Positions 21,014-35,025 of a stretch of DNA of 64,000 nucleotides are shown here, piece by piece. The stretch comes from Ochotona curzoniae (lineage: Eukaryota; Chordata; Mammalia; Lagomorpha; Ochotonidae). Position 1 is the stretch's first letter. Each line of letters opens with the position of its first letter. The notes beneath the pieces are model-generated. The model was not told the origin of the DNA and searched no databases. It saw only the letters and a program-made list of their open reading frames with translations. The stretch lies in the NCBI RefSeq assembly GCF_017591425.1, contig NW_024465665.1, positions 1 to 64,000 of the forward strand. The letters run 5' to 3'. The position numbers and the translations under genes were made by a program.

Positions 21014-24000
21014 GGGGTGTCTAAGGTTGGCCAGTACTCATTGAAGGAAGAATGAGGAAGCAGGAACAGAATGGGAGGAAGAAGAGAGGTGCTACTCTGT
21101 GGACAACTTCTCAAAGCTGCTGCTGCAGCAGGTGGGTAGCTAAGTCCCAGCTGGAGAAACCTCAGCTTCATTTGGCTGTAGAGAATTTGGCAGAGCAGGA
21201 GATCCAGTGGCCTCGGGGTATTCTTGTGGCCATGGCTAAGGATGCAGGTGCCAAGCTGGCTTATGCACCGCCCTGGATGTGGGAGATATCACAGTGTCCC
21301 TTGTGATCCAGAAATGTCCCAAGTACAAAATAAGACCCTCGATGTTCATGGTTTCCTTTTATTCCTTTTCTTTCTTTTTAAGCATGTCTACTTCCCAACC
21401 CATCGTCTGAGCCAGCGTCGGACAGCAAACCTCACCAAGACAAGCTGGAGGTAAGTCCTGACAGTGTAATTTTACCCGTGTGGTGTGTGCGTGGGACAGA
21501 ACGGACATGCCCCTGTAATTTGTTTTCTCCAGAAATCTGTTTCTTTTCTGAGTCGACACCTCTCAGGGAGTACACCAGTGTAGCAGGGGATTTGGTTTCC
21601 CCCTTTGGATTTACACAGGAATATTTGGACGTAATGTTTTGAGAGTCTACCTTGCTGAGTTTTTCAGTTTGGTCCTCCGCCACATCTGGTGTCAGCTGCC
21701 CACTTGTTCTTTCCCTTCTCGGGCTAAGCGTGCTAGGTACTCTGCATTGGGGATCTCCTGGCCAGTGGCTGTGCGTTCTCTTTAGCCAGAATATTGCTGT
21801 GTTGTCCAAACCTGCTTTCTGTTCTTTGACCACACAGTTGCGATCGCTCAAACCCATCTGATGTTTCTCTGGACCACTTAGTCTGTATATTATGGGTTTC
21901 TTATGATTATGTCCCTAAATATTTGTGTCTAAATGTTGCATTTTTTGATTGTTAGTGATACCAGATTTATGTTATTTTGTTACAGACCTGCAGCTTCACT
22001 GTGCCAGCAGTTCCCTGCGAGGAGAAAAAAGAATTGTGTGATTTCCAGGGGACAACAGCTACGGCTCATCCAGCCAAAAGCCCAACTGTTCCACCGAATC
22101 CGTACCGGAGGGTAGGGCCTCCTCACGCTCGCCCCCCTGCAGGAGCTCCGCCAGCCAGCCCTGCTCAGAAATTTTTGCCCACGGGGGTTCCTGCCATATG
22201 GCCACCACCACCGCCTGCTGGAGGTATGTGATTTGGTTTGTCAGGGAATTTTGTTTTTCTCTTCCTTGCACACTACAAAGACGAAACACTAGTTTGTTCA
22301 TGAAATAGATGCTCACTTGACCGTGGCTCATCTACTCATGAGAGAGAAAGCAAAAGCCCAAACTGACTCTAATGCCATGTGAGTGAAGCATGACTTTTCA
22401 GATTGGGAAGGGAGCCAGCCAACCATAGACAGCCTTCATGTGAATGGAAGCCCACTCGCTTCCTTTTGCCCTCTTACAGTAACACGGGCATTATTTCACA
22501 CTATATCAGTTGATAGAGAGCGGTTATGCTGGCTGCTACTGAAGATGATCCTAATTCCCATAGTCCACAAAAGGACTAGGTGAAATGGTCTTTCGTGAGT
22601 AGCTCCTGTGCGTTCCTAGTCTATTTACAACCTACTGATTGTAAGGCTGCTTTGATCATGTTTGGCCTCATAACTGCTGAATCTTTTGGCTTTGGTGGGT
22701 AACTTGGGATAAGAAACAAACAGACAGACAGCTGTGGGGTGGGTGGCGCTGGGGGAAATGGATTGCTTGACTCTTCTCCCCCACCATTCACAAAGACACA
22801 GGTGACTGCAGAATGAGTGGTCGTGTAAGAAATGCTGGGCAGAGCCCATGAACTGTCTTGTCTGATATCAAGACAAGTGCTTTGGAAATGGAAGGCCAAG
22901 GAAAATGAGTTTTGTCGGAGGGGGGCATGCGGGGAGGATATTTTCAGATACACGTTTGGATGCAGCCAAGTGTTTGCCCACCTTTCAGCCAGTCCTGCTT
23001 GCATCTGGCTAAGATGTCCCGAGCCAAACTACTGTTTTCCCATCACTCATTTCCTTCCACAGCCTCGTGGCGCTGTCTGAAGTTGGGCAATGTAGGTATG
23101 TGGGTTTCCGTGGTGAGTGGACAACAGGAAGAACTTGTGAAAGTCAACACAAAGTTTGAGAAGAGATTCGCTCAGGAAAGGCTGTGTATTGGCGTGGGAA
23201 GCATAAGGTTATCAGGTGGCAATATTGGGTTTCTATGGTGTTGTTGTCGGGTTGTACGATTTAACGGACAAGCATTATGACAGTGAGCGTGAGGGTCAGA
23301 GGTGATCTTGGACGCTTGGATCTGTGTGCACATGGCTGCGATGGCATGGCTTAAGAGGTGATGGCATCTCAGTGGGCACGTTGACACCCTGTATCGTTGG
23401 ACACGCCATGGAATCTTTGCTCAGGAAGCCGGGGTTTTGGTAAGGTTTATTTTTCTGTACCTGAAAGGCAGGGCTACAGGCAGGAGGCACCAGGGGTGTG
23501 TGGGCTGCATGTTGGGTCTCTGGATTCTTGTGTTTGTTTGTTTTCTGGAGAGTAGTTGATGTTTAGGGGAGAGGTAGCAGAGTCACACAGAGCAAAACGT
23601 GACAAGAGAGCTTGCGTCCTCTGCCCGACTCCACAAAAGCCACAGCCCAAATCCGGGTCGTTCTGATGCTGGGAGCCAGGAGTATAGTGGGAGTTTGCCG
23701 TGTGTCTGCAGGGTGCGATGGCCTTGGACCCGCCTCTGCTGGTTTTCCTGGCTTGGAGCCAGCGAGCGGGATTAGAAAACAGAGCAGCAGCCAGTGCTCC
23801 CCATGGTGGCCATTAGTATGTTGGTGAAGACTGCACTTAATGGATATGAAGCATCTGATACCTTGTGCATTCCAAATGTGCCAGCTCACAGTCTTCACCA
23901 TTCAGTGACCACATAGCGAGTGTAGGTGCGTTTCAGGAGGATGGATGTTGTCAGGTGTTGAGGAGCAACCTTGCTTCCATGTCACGGATGGAAGGCCAGG

Positions 24001-24516
24001 CACTATGAAGCCGGCAGTATGTTGAAGGAGATGATCAGGTTGAAATGTTGAGGTTCCAGTTGTCCTAGATGTGGGCTGTTGTGAGTGAGTGAGTGAGTGT
24101 GTGTGTTTTCGCAGGGTGGGGAGTTTGAGGGCTCTTAGTTTTCCACCTCTTCTAGCTGTCCAAGGGGCTCAGGTGTAGGTAAAGGTATGTGTGAGGCTCA
24201 GATTGATGTAGGCTTGGCGTGGTGTCAGTCAAGTACGAAATGGAAATGACTTGTAGGACAAGGATGTTGGCAAGTGTCCGAACTGATGGATCGTGGAGTC
24301 TGGTGAATCGGGAGAGGAGTGAGCCAGTGAGGATGCTGAGAGGTCGGGGAACTAACCCTTAGGTCCGAGCCCCAAGCGAGCTGCAGTGTGAGTGACTAGG
24401 CGAGAAGGCAAGGGAAGGGTCAAAGAGTTGTATTCCCAGGAGGGAGGTCTGAATGGATGTCCTCGGACCCTGAGCATTTCCCGATGGTAGAGTCCAGGAA
24501 CACGTATTGCCCAGCG
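21014..24516 (+). repeat. Repeat unit 7 (3,503 bp)
   Basis: Predicted exons: A 21383-21450, B 21986-22223, C 23063-23095. Haplotype s1-s7: T T T G G C C, not shared with any other unit. Confidence 0.98.
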
Positions 24517-27500
24517 GGGGTGTCTAAGGTTGGCCAGTACTCATTGAAGGAAGAATGAGGAAGCAGGAACAGAATGGGAGGAAGAAGAGAGGTGCTACTC
24601 TGTGGACAACTTCTCAAAGCTGCTGCTGCAGCAGGTGGGTAGCTAAGTCCCAGCTGGAGAAACCTCAGCTTCATTTGGCTGTAGAGAATTTGGCAGAGCA
24701 GGAGATCCAGTGGCCTCGGGGTATTCTTGTGGCCATGGCTAAGGATGCAGGTGCCAAGCTGGCTTATGCACCGCCCTGGATGTGGGAGATATCACAGTGT
24801 CCCTTGTGATCCAGAAATGTCCCAAGTACAAAATAAGACCCTCGATGTTCATGGTTTCCTTTTATTCCTTTTCTTTCTTTTTAAGCATGTCTACTTCCCA
24901 ACCCATCGTCTGAGCCAGCGTCGGACAGCAAACCTCACCAAGACAAGCTGGAGGTAAGTCCTGACAGTGTAATTTTACCCGTGTGGTGTGTGCGTGGGAC
25001 AGAACGGACATGCCCCTGTAATTTGTTTTCTCCAGAAATCTGTTTCTTTTCTGAGTCGACACCTCTCAGGGAGTACACCAGTGTAGCAGGGGATTTGGTT
25101 TCCCCCTTTGGATTTACACAGGAATATTTGGACGTAATGTTTTGAGAGTCTACCTTGCTGAGTTTTTCAGTTTGGTCCTCCGCCACATCTGGTGTCAGCT
25201 GCCCACTTGTTCTTTCCCTTCTCGGGCTAAGCGTGCTAGGTACTCTGCATTGGGGATCTCCTGGCCAGTGGCTGTGCGTTCTCTTTAGCCAGAATATTGC
25301 TGTGTTGTCCAAACCTGCTTTCTGTTCTTTGACCACACAGTTGCGATCGCTCAAACCCATCTGATGTTTCTCTGGACCACTTAGTCTGTATATTATGGGT
25401 TTCTTATGATTATGTCCCTAAATATTTGTGTCTAAATGTTGCATTTTTTGATTGTTAGTGATACCAGATTTATGTTATTTTGTTACAGACCTGCAGCTTC
25501 ACTGTGCCAGCAGTTCCCTGCGAGGAGAAAAAAGAATTGTGTGATTTCCAGGGGACAACAGCTACGGCTCATCCAGCCAAAAGCCCAACTGTTCCACCGA
25601 ATCCGTACCGGAGGGTAGGGCCTCCTCACGCTCGCCCCCCTGCAGGAGCTCCGCCAGCCAGCCCTGCTCACAAATTTTTGCCCACGGGGGTTCCTGCCAT
25701 ATGGCCACCACCACCGCCTGCTGGAGGTATGTGATTTGGTTTGTCAGGGAATTTTGTTTTTCTCTTCCTTGCACACTACAAAGACGAAACACTAGTTTGT
25801 TCATGAAATAGATGCTCACTTGACCGTGGCTCATCTACTCATGAGAGAGAAAGCAAAAGCCCAAACTGACTCTAATGCCATGTGAGTGAAGCATGACTTT
25901 TCAGATTGGGAAGGGAGCCAGCCAACCATAGACAGCCTTCATGTGAATGGAAGCCCACTCGCTTCCTTTTGCCCTCTTACAGTAACACGGGCATTATTTC
26001 ACACTATATCAGTTGATAGAGAGCGGTTATGCTGGCTGCTACTGAAGATGATCCTAATTCCCATAGTCCACAAAAGGACTAGGTGAAATGGTCTTTCGTG
26101 AGTAGCTCCTGTGCGTTCCTAGTCTATTTACAACCTACTGATTGTAAGGCTGCTTTGATCATGTTTGGCCTCATAACTGCTGAATCTTTTGGCTTTGGTG
26201 GGTAACTTGGGATAAGAAACAAACAGACAGACAGCTGTGGGGTGGGTGGCGCTGGGGGAAATGGATTGCTTGACTCTTCTCCCCCACCATTCACAAAGAC
26301 ACAGGTGACTGCAGAATGAGTGGTCGTGTAAGAAATGCTGGGCAGAGCCCATGAACTGTCTTGTCTGATATCAAGACAAGTGCTTTGGAAATGGAAGGCC
26401 AAGGAAAATGAGTTTTGTCGGAGGGGGGCATGCGGGGAGGATATTTTCAGATACACGTTTGGATGCAGCCAAGTGTTTGCCCACCTTTCAGCCAGTCCTG
26501 CTTGCATCTGGCTAAGATGTCCCGAGCCAAACTACTGTTTTCCCATCACTCATTTCCTTCCACAGCCTCGTGGCGCTGTCTGAAGTTGGGCAATGTAGGT
26601 ATGTGGGTTTCCGTGGTGAGTGGACAACAGGAAGAACTTGTGAAAGTCAACACAAAGTTTGAGAAGAGATTCGCTCAGGAAAGGCTGTGTATTGGCGTGG
26701 GAAGCATAAGGTTATCAGGTGGCAATATTGGGTTTCTATGGTGTTGTTGTCGGGTTGTACGATTTAACGGACAAGCATTATGACAGTGAGCGTGAGGGTC
26801 AGAGGTGATCTTGGACGCTTGGATCTGTGTGCACATGGCTGCGATGGCATGGCTTAAGAGGTGATGGCATCTCAGTGGGCACGTTGACACCCTGTATCGT
26901 TGGACACGCCATGGAATCTTTGCTCAGGAAGCCGGGGTTTTGGTAAGGTTTATTTTTCTGTACCTGAAAGGCAGGGCTACAGGCAGGAGGCACCAGGGGT
27001 GTGTGGGCTGCATGTTGGGTCTCTGGATTCTTGTGTTTGTTTGTTTTCTGGAGAGTAGTTGATGTTTAGGGGAGAGGTAGCAGAGTCACACAGAGCAAAA
27101 CGTGACAAGAGAGCTTGCGTCCTCTGCCCGACTCCACAAAAGCCACAGCCCAAATCCGGGTCGTTCTGATGCTGGGAGCCAGGAGTATAGTGGGAGTTTG
27201 CCGTGTGTCTGCAGGGTGCGATGGCCTTGGACCCGCCTCTGCTGGTTTTCCTGGCTTGGAGCCAGCGAGCGGGATTAGAAAACAGAGCAGCAGCCAGTGC
27301 TCCCCATGGTGGCCATTAGTATGTTGGTGAAGACTGCACTTAATGGATATGAAGCATCTGATACCTTGTGCATTCCAAATGTGCCAGCTCACAGTCTTCA
27401 CCATTCAGTGACCACATAGCGAGTGTAGGTGCGTTTCAGGAGGATGGATGTTGTCAGGTGTTGAGGAGCAACCTTGCTTCCATGTCACGGATGGAAGGCC

Positions 27501-28019
27501 AGGCACTATGAAGCCGGCAGTATGTTGAAGGAGATGATCAGGTTGAAATGTTGAGGTTCCAGTTGTCCTAGATGTGGGCTGTTGTGAGTGAGTGAGTGAG
27601 TGTGTGTGTTTTCGCAGGGTGGGGAGTTTGAGGGCTCTTAGTTTTCCACCTCTTCTAGCTGTCCAAGGGGCTCAGGTGTAGGTAAAGGTATGTGTGAGGC
27701 TCAGATTGATGTAGGCTTGGCGTGGTGTCAGTCAAGTACGAAATGGAAATGACTTGTAGGACAAGGATGTTGGCAAGTGTCCGAAGTGATGGATCGTGGA
27801 GTCTGGTGAATCGGGAGAGGAGTGAGCCAGTGAGGATGCTGAGAGGTCGGGGAACTAACCCTTAGGTCCGAGCCCCAAGCGAGCTGCAGTGTGAGTGACT
27901 AGGCGAGAAGGCAAGGGAAGGGTCAAAGAGTTGTATTCCCAGGAGGGAGGTCTGAATGGATGTCCTCGGACCCTGAGCATTTCCCGATGGTAGAGTCCAG
28001 GAACACGTATTGCCCAGCG
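24517..28019 (+). repeat. Repeat unit 8 (3,503 bp)
   Basis: Predicted exons: A 24886-24953, B 25489-25726, C 26566-26598. Haplotype s1-s7: T T T C G G C. The rare G at s6 (27786) is shared only with units 2 and 16. Confidence 0.98.
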
Positions 28020-31000
28020 GGGGTGTCTAAGGTTGGCCAGTACTCATTGAAGGAAGAATGAGGAAGCAGGAACAGAATGGGAGGAAGAAGAGAGGTGCTA
28101 CTCTGTGGACAACTTCTCAAAGCTGCTGCTGCAGCAGGTGGGTAGCTAAGTCCCAGCTGGAGAAACCTCAGCTTCATTTGGCTGTAGAGAATTTGGCAGA
28201 GCAGGAGATCCAGTGGCCTCGGGGTATTCTTGTGGCCATGGCTAAGGATGCAGGTGCCAAGCTGGCTTATGCACCGCCCTGGATGTGGGAGATATCACAG
28301 TGTCCCTTGTGATCCAGAAATGTCCCAAGTACAAAATAAGACCCTCGATGTTCATGGTTTCCTTTTATTCCTTTTCTTTCTTTTTAAGCATGTCTACTTC
28401 CCAACCCATCGTCTGAGCCAGCGTCGGACAGCAAACCTCACCAAGACAAGCTGGAGGTAAGTCCTGACAGTGTAATTTTACCCGTGTGGTGTGTGCGTGG
28501 GACAGAACGGACATGCCCCTGTAATTTGTTTTCTCCAGAAATCTGTTTCTTTTCTGAGTCGACACCTCTCAGGGAGTACACCAGTGTAGCAGGGGATTTG
28601 GTTTCCCCCTTTGGATTTACACAGGAATATTTGGACGTAATGTTTTGAGAGTCTACCTTGCTGAGTTTTTCAGTTTGGTCCTCCGCCACATCTGGTGTCA
28701 GCTGCCCACTTGTTCTTTCCCTTCTCGGGCTAAGCGTGCTAGGTACTCTGCATTGGGGATCTCCTGGCCAGTGGCTGTGCGTTCTCTTTAGCCAGAATAT
28801 TGCTGTGTTGTCCAAACCTGCTTTCTGTTCTTTGACCACACAGTTGCGATCGCTCAAACCCATCTGATGTTTCTCTGGACCACTTAGTCTGTATATTATG
28901 GGTTTCTTATGATTATGTCCCTAAATATTTGTGTCTAAATGTTGCATTTTTTGATTGTTAGTGATACCAGATTTATGTTATTTTGTTACAGACCTGCAGC
29001 TTCACTGTGCCAGCAGTTCCCTGCGAGGAGAAAAAAGAATTGTGTGATTTCCAGGGGACAACAGCCACGGCTCATCCAGCCAAAAGCCCAACTGTTCCAC
29101 CGAATCCGTACCGGAGGGTAGGGCCTCCTCACGCTCGCCCCCCTGCAGGAGCTCCGCCAGCCAGCCCTGCTCAGAAATTTTTGCCCACGGGGGTTCCTGC
29201 CATATGGCCACCACCACCGCCTGCTGGAGGTATGTGATTTGGTTTGTCAGGGAATTTTGTTTTTCTCTTCCTTGCACACTACAAAGACGAAACACTAGTT
29301 TGTTCATGAAATAGATGCTCACTTGACCGTGGCTCATCTACTCATGAGAGAGAAAGCAAAAGCCCAAACTGACTCTAATGCCATGTGAGTGAAGCATGAC
29401 TTTTCAGATTGGGAAGGGAGCCAGCCAACCATAGACAGCCTTCATGTGAATGGAAGCCCACTCGCTTCCTTTTGCCCTCTTACAGTAACACGGGCATTAT
29501 TTCACACTATATCAGTTGATAGAGAGCGGTTATGCTGGCTGCTACTGAAGATGATCCTAATTCCCATAGTCCACAAAAGGACTAGGTGAAATGGTCTTTC
29601 GTGAGTAGCTCCTGTGCGTTCCTAGTCTATTTACAACCTACTGATTGTAAGGCTGCTTTGATCATGTTTGGCCTCATAACTGCTGAATCTTTTGGCTTTG
29701 GTGGGTAACTTGGGATAAGAAACAAACAGACAGACAGCTGTGGGGTGGGTGGCGCTGGGGGAAATGGATTGCTTGACTCTTCTCCCCCACCATTCACAAA
29801 GACACAGGTGACTGCAGAATGAGTGGTCGTGTAAGAAATGCTGGGCAGAGCCCATGAACTGTCTTGTCTGATATCAAGACAAGTGCTTTGGAAATGGAAG
29901 GCCAAGGAAAATGAGTTTTGTCGGAGGGGGGCATGCGGGGAGGATATTTTCAGATACACGTTTGGATGCAGCCAAGTGTTTGCCCACCTTTCAGCCAGTC
30001 CTGCTTGCATCTGGCTAAGATGTCCCGAGCCAAACTACTGTTTTCCCATCACTCATTTCCTTCCACAGCCTCGTGGCGCTGTCTGAAGTTGGGCAATGTA
30101 GGTATGTGGGTTTCCGTGGTGAGTGGACAACAGGAAGAACTTGTGAAAGTCAACACAAAGTTTGAGAAGAGATTCGCTCAGGAAAGGCTGTGTATTGGCG
30201 TGGGAAGCATAAGGTTATCAGGTGGCAATATTGGGTTTCTATGGTGTTGTTGTCGGGTTGTACGATTTAACGGACAAGCATTATGACAGTGAGCGTGAGG
30301 GTCAGAGGTGATCTTGGACGCTTGGATCTGTGTGCACATGGCTGCGATGGCATGGCTTAAGAGGTGATGGCATCTCAGTGGGCACGTTGACACCCTGTAT
30401 CGTTGGACACGCCATGGAATCTTTGCTCAGGAAGCCGGGGTTTTGGTAAGGTTTATTTTTCTGTACCTGAAAGGCAGGGCTACAGGCAGGAGGCACCAGG
30501 GGTGTGTGGGCTGCATGTTGGGTCTCTGGATTCTTGTGTTTGTTTGTTTTCTGGAGAGTAGTTGATGTTTAGGGGAGAGGTAGCAGAGTCACACAGAGCA
30601 AAACGTGACAAGAGAGCTTGCGTCCTCTGCCCGACTCCACAAAAGCCACAGCCCAAATCCGGGTCGTTCTGATGCTGGGAGCCAGGAGTATAGTGGGAGT
30701 TTGCCGTGTGTCTGCAGGGTGCGATGGCCTTGGACCCGCCTCTGCTGGTTTTCCTGGCTTGGAGCCAGCGAGCGGGATTAGAAAACAGAGCAGCAGCCAG
30801 TGCTCCCCATGGTGGCCATTAGTATGTTGGTGAAGACTGCACTTAATGGATATGAAGCATCTGATACCTTGTGCATTCCAAATGTGCCAGCTCACAGTCT
30901 TCACCATTCAGTGACCACATAGCGAGTGTAGGTGCGTTTCAGGAGGATGGATGTTGTCAGGTGTTGAGGAGCAACCTTGCTTCCATGTCACGGATGGAAG

Positions 31001-31522
31001 GCCAGGCACTATGAAGCCGGCAGTATGTTGAAGGAGATGATCAGGTTGAAATGTTGAGGTTCCAGTTGTCCTAGATGTGGGCTGTTGTGAGTGAGTGAGT
31101 GAGTGTGTGTGTTTTCGCAGGGTGGGGAGTTTGAGGGCTCTTAGTTTTCCACCTCTTCTAGCTGTCCAAGGGGCTCAGGTGTAGGTAAAGGTATGTGTGA
31201 GGCTCAGATTGATGTAGGCTTGGCGTGGTGTCAGTCAAGTACGAAATGGAAATGACTTGTAGGACAAGGATGTTGGCAAGTGTCCGAACTGATGGATCGT
31301 GGAGTCTGGTGAATCGGGAGAGGAGTGAGCCAGTGAGGATGCTGAGAGGTCGGGGAACTAACCCTTAGGTCCGAGCCCCAAGCGAGCTGCAGTGTGAGTG
31401 ACTAGGCGAGAAGGCAAGGGAAGGGTCAAAGAGTTGTATTCCCAGGAGGGAGGTCTGAATGGATGTCCTCGGACCCTGAGCATTTCCCGATGGTAGAGTC
31501 CAGGAACACGTATTGCCCAGCG
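28020..31522 (+). repeat. Repeat unit 9 (3,503 bp)
   Basis: Predicted exons: A 28389-28456, B 28992-29229, C 30069-30101. Haplotype s1-s7: T T C G G C C, identical at scored sites to unit 17, eight units downstream. Confidence 0.98.
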
Positions 31523-34500
31523 GGGGTGTCTAAGGTTGGCCAGTACTCATTGAAGGAAGAATGAGGAAGCAGGAACAGAATGGGAGGAAGAAGAGAGGTG
31601 CTACTCTGTGGACAACTTCTCAAAGCTGCTGCTGCAGCAGGTGGGTAGCTAAGTCCCAGCTGGAGAAACCTCAGCTTCATTTGGCTGTAGAGAATTTGGC
31701 AGAGCAGGAGATCCAGTGGCCTCGGGGTATTCTTGTGGCCATGGCTAAGGATGCAGGTGCCAAGCTGGCTTATGCACCGCCCTGGATGTGGGAGATATCA
31801 CAGTGTCCCTTGTGATCCAGAAATGTCCCAAGTACAAAATAAGACCCTCGATGTTCATGGTTTCCTTTTATTCCTTTTCTTTCTTTTTAAGCATGTCTAC
31901 TTCCCAACCCATCGTCTGAGCCAGCGTCGGACAGCAAACCTCACCAAGACAAGCTGGAGGTAAGTCCTGACAGTGTAATTTTACCCGTGTGGTGTGTGCG
32001 TGGGACAGAACGGACATGCCCCTGTAATTTGTTTTCTCCAGAAATCTGTTTCTTTTCTGAGTCGACACCTCTCAGGGAGTACACCAGTGTAGCAGGGGAT
32101 TTGGTTTCCCCCTTTGGATTTACACAGGAATATTTGGACGTAATGTTTTGAGAGTCTACCTTGCTGAGTTTTTCAGTTTGGTCCTCCGCCACATCTGGAG
32201 TCAGCTGCCCACTTGTTCTTTCCCTTCTCGGGCTAAGCGTGCTAGGTACTCTGCATTGGGGATCTCCTGGCCAGTGGCTGTGCGTTCTCTTTAGCCAGAA
32301 TATTGCTGTGTTGTCCAAACCTGCTTTCTGTTCTTTGACCACACAGTTGCGATCGCTCAAACCCATCTGATGTTTCTCTGGACCACTTAGTCTGTATATT
32401 ATGGGTTTCTTATGATTATGTCCCTAAATATTTGTGTCTAAATGTTGCATTTTTTGATTGTTAGTGATACCAGATTTATGTTATTTTGTTACAGACCTGC
32501 AGCTTCACTGTGCCAGCAGTTCCCTGCGAGGAGAAAAAAGAATTGTGTGATTTCCAGGGGACAACAGCTACGGCTCATCCAGCCAAAAGCCCAACTGTTC
32601 CACCGAATCCGTACCGGAGGGTAGGGCCTCCTCACGCTCGCCCCCCTGCAGGAGCTCCGCCAGCCAGCCCTGCTCACAAATTTTTGCCCACGGGGGTTCC
32701 TGCCATATGGCCACCACCACCGCCTGCTGGAGGTATGTGATTTGGTTTGTCAGGGAATTTTGTTTTTCTCTTCCTTGCACACTACAAAGACGAAACACTA
32801 GTTTGTTCATGAAATAGATGCTCACTTGACCGTGGCTCATCTACTCATGAGAGAGAAAGCAAAAGCCCAAACTGACTCTAATGCCATGTGAGTGAAGCAT
32901 GACTTTTCAGATTGGGAAGGGAGCCAGCCAACCATAGACAGCCTTCATGTGAATGGAAGCCCACTCGCTTCCTTTTGCCCTCTTACAGTAACACGGGCAT
33001 TATTTCACACTATATCAGTTGATAGAAAGCGGTTATGCTGGCTGCTACTGAAGATGATCCTAATTCCCATAGTCCACAAAAGGACTAGGTGAAATGGTCT
33101 TTCGTGAGTAGCTCCTGTGCGTTCCTAGTCTATTTACAACCTACTGATTGTAAGGCTGCTTTGATCATGTTTGGCCTCATAACTGCTGAATCTTTTGGCT
33201 TTGGTGGGTAACTTGGGATAAGAAACAAACAGACAGACAGCTGTGGGGTGGGTGGCGCTGGGGGAAATGGATTGCTTGACTCTTCTCCCCCACCATTCAC
33301 AAAGACACAGGTGACTGCAGAATGAGTGGTCGTGTAAGAAATGCTGGGCAGAGCCCATGAACTGTCTTGTCTGATATCAAGACAAGTGCTTTGGAAATGG
33401 AAGGCCAAGGAAAATGAGTTTTGTCGGAGGGGGGCATGCGGGGAGGATATTTTCAGATACACGTTTGGATGCAGCCAAGTGTTTGCCCACCTTTCAGCCA
33501 GTCCTGCTTGCATCTGGCTAAGATGTCCCGAGCCAAACTACTGTTTTCCCATCACTCATTTCCTTCCACAGCCTCGTGGCGCTGTCTGAAGTTGGGCAAT
33601 GTAGGTATGTGGGTTTCCGTGGTGAGTGGACAACAGGAAGAACTTGTGAAAGTCAACACAAAGTTTGAGAAGAGATTCGCTCAGGAAAGGCTGTGTATTG
33701 GCGTGGGAAGCATAAGGTTATCAGGTGGCAATATTGGGTTTCTATGGTGTTGTTGTCGGGTTGTACGATTTAACGGACAAGCATTATGACAGTGAGCGTG
33801 AGGGTCAGAGGTGATCTTGGACGCTTGGATCTGTGTGCACATGGCTGCGATGGCATGGCTTAAGAGGTGATGGCATCTCAGTGGGCACGTTGACACCCTG
33901 TATCGTTGGACACGCCATGGAATCTTTGCTCAGGAAGCCGGGGTTTTGGTAAGGTTTATTTTTCTGTACCTGAAAGGCAGGGCTACAGGCAGGAGGCACC
34001 AGGGGTGTGTGGGCTGCATGTTGGGTCTCTGGATTCTTGTGTTTGTTTGTTTTCTGGAGAGTAGTTGATGTTTAGGGGAGAGGTAGCAGAGTCACACAGA
34101 GCAAAACGTGACAAGAGAGCTTGCGTCCTCTGCCCGACTCCACAAAAGCCACAGCCCAAATCCGGGTCGTTCTGATGCTGGGAGCCAGGAGTATAGTGGG
34201 AGTTTGCCGTGTGTCTGCAGGGTGCGATGGCCTTGGACCCGCCTCTGCTGGTTTTCCTGGCTTGGAGCCAGCGAGCGGGATTAGAAAACAGAGCAGCAGC
34301 CAGTGCTCCCCATGGTGGCCATTAGTATGTTGGTGAAGACTGCACTTAATGGATATGAAGCATCTGATACCTTGTGCATTCCAAATGTGCCAGCTCACAG
34401 TCTTCACCATTCAGTGACCACATAGCGAGTGTAGGTGCGTTTCAGGAGGATGGATGTTGTCAGGTGTTGAGGAGCAACCTTGCTTCCATGTCACGGATGG

Positions 34501-35025
34501 AAGGCCAGGCACTATGAAGCCGGCAGTATGTTGAAGGAGATGATCAGGTTGAAATGTTGAGGTTCCAGTTGTCCTAGATGTGGGCTGTTGTGAGTGAGTG
34601 AGTGAGTGTGTGTGTTTTCGCAGGGTGGGGAGTTTGAGGGCTCTTAGTTTTCCACCTCTTCTAGCTGTCCAAGGGGCTCAGGTGTAGGTAAAGGTATGTG
34701 TGAGGCTCAGATTGATGTAGGCTTGGCGTGGTGTCAGTCAAGTACGAAATGGAAATGACTTGTAGGACAAGGATGTTGGCAAGTGTCCGAACTGATGGAT
34801 CGTGGAGTCTGGTGAATCGGGAGAGGAGTGAGCCAGTGAGGATGCTGAGAGGTCGGGGAACTAACCCTTAGGTCCGAGCCCCAAGCGAGCTGCAGTGTGA
34901 GTGACTAGGCGAGAAGGCAAGGGAAGGGTCAAAGAGTTGTATTCCCAGGAGGGAGGTCTGAATGGATGTCCTCGGACCCTGAGCATTTCCCGATGGTAGA
35001 GTCCAGGAACACGTATTGCCCAGCG
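31523..35025 (+). repeat. Repeat unit 10 (3,503 bp)
   Basis: Predicted exons: A 31892-31959, B 32495-32732, C 33572-33604. Haplotype s1-s7: A T T C A C C. The rare A at s5 is shared with units 1, 2 and 18. Confidence 0.98.
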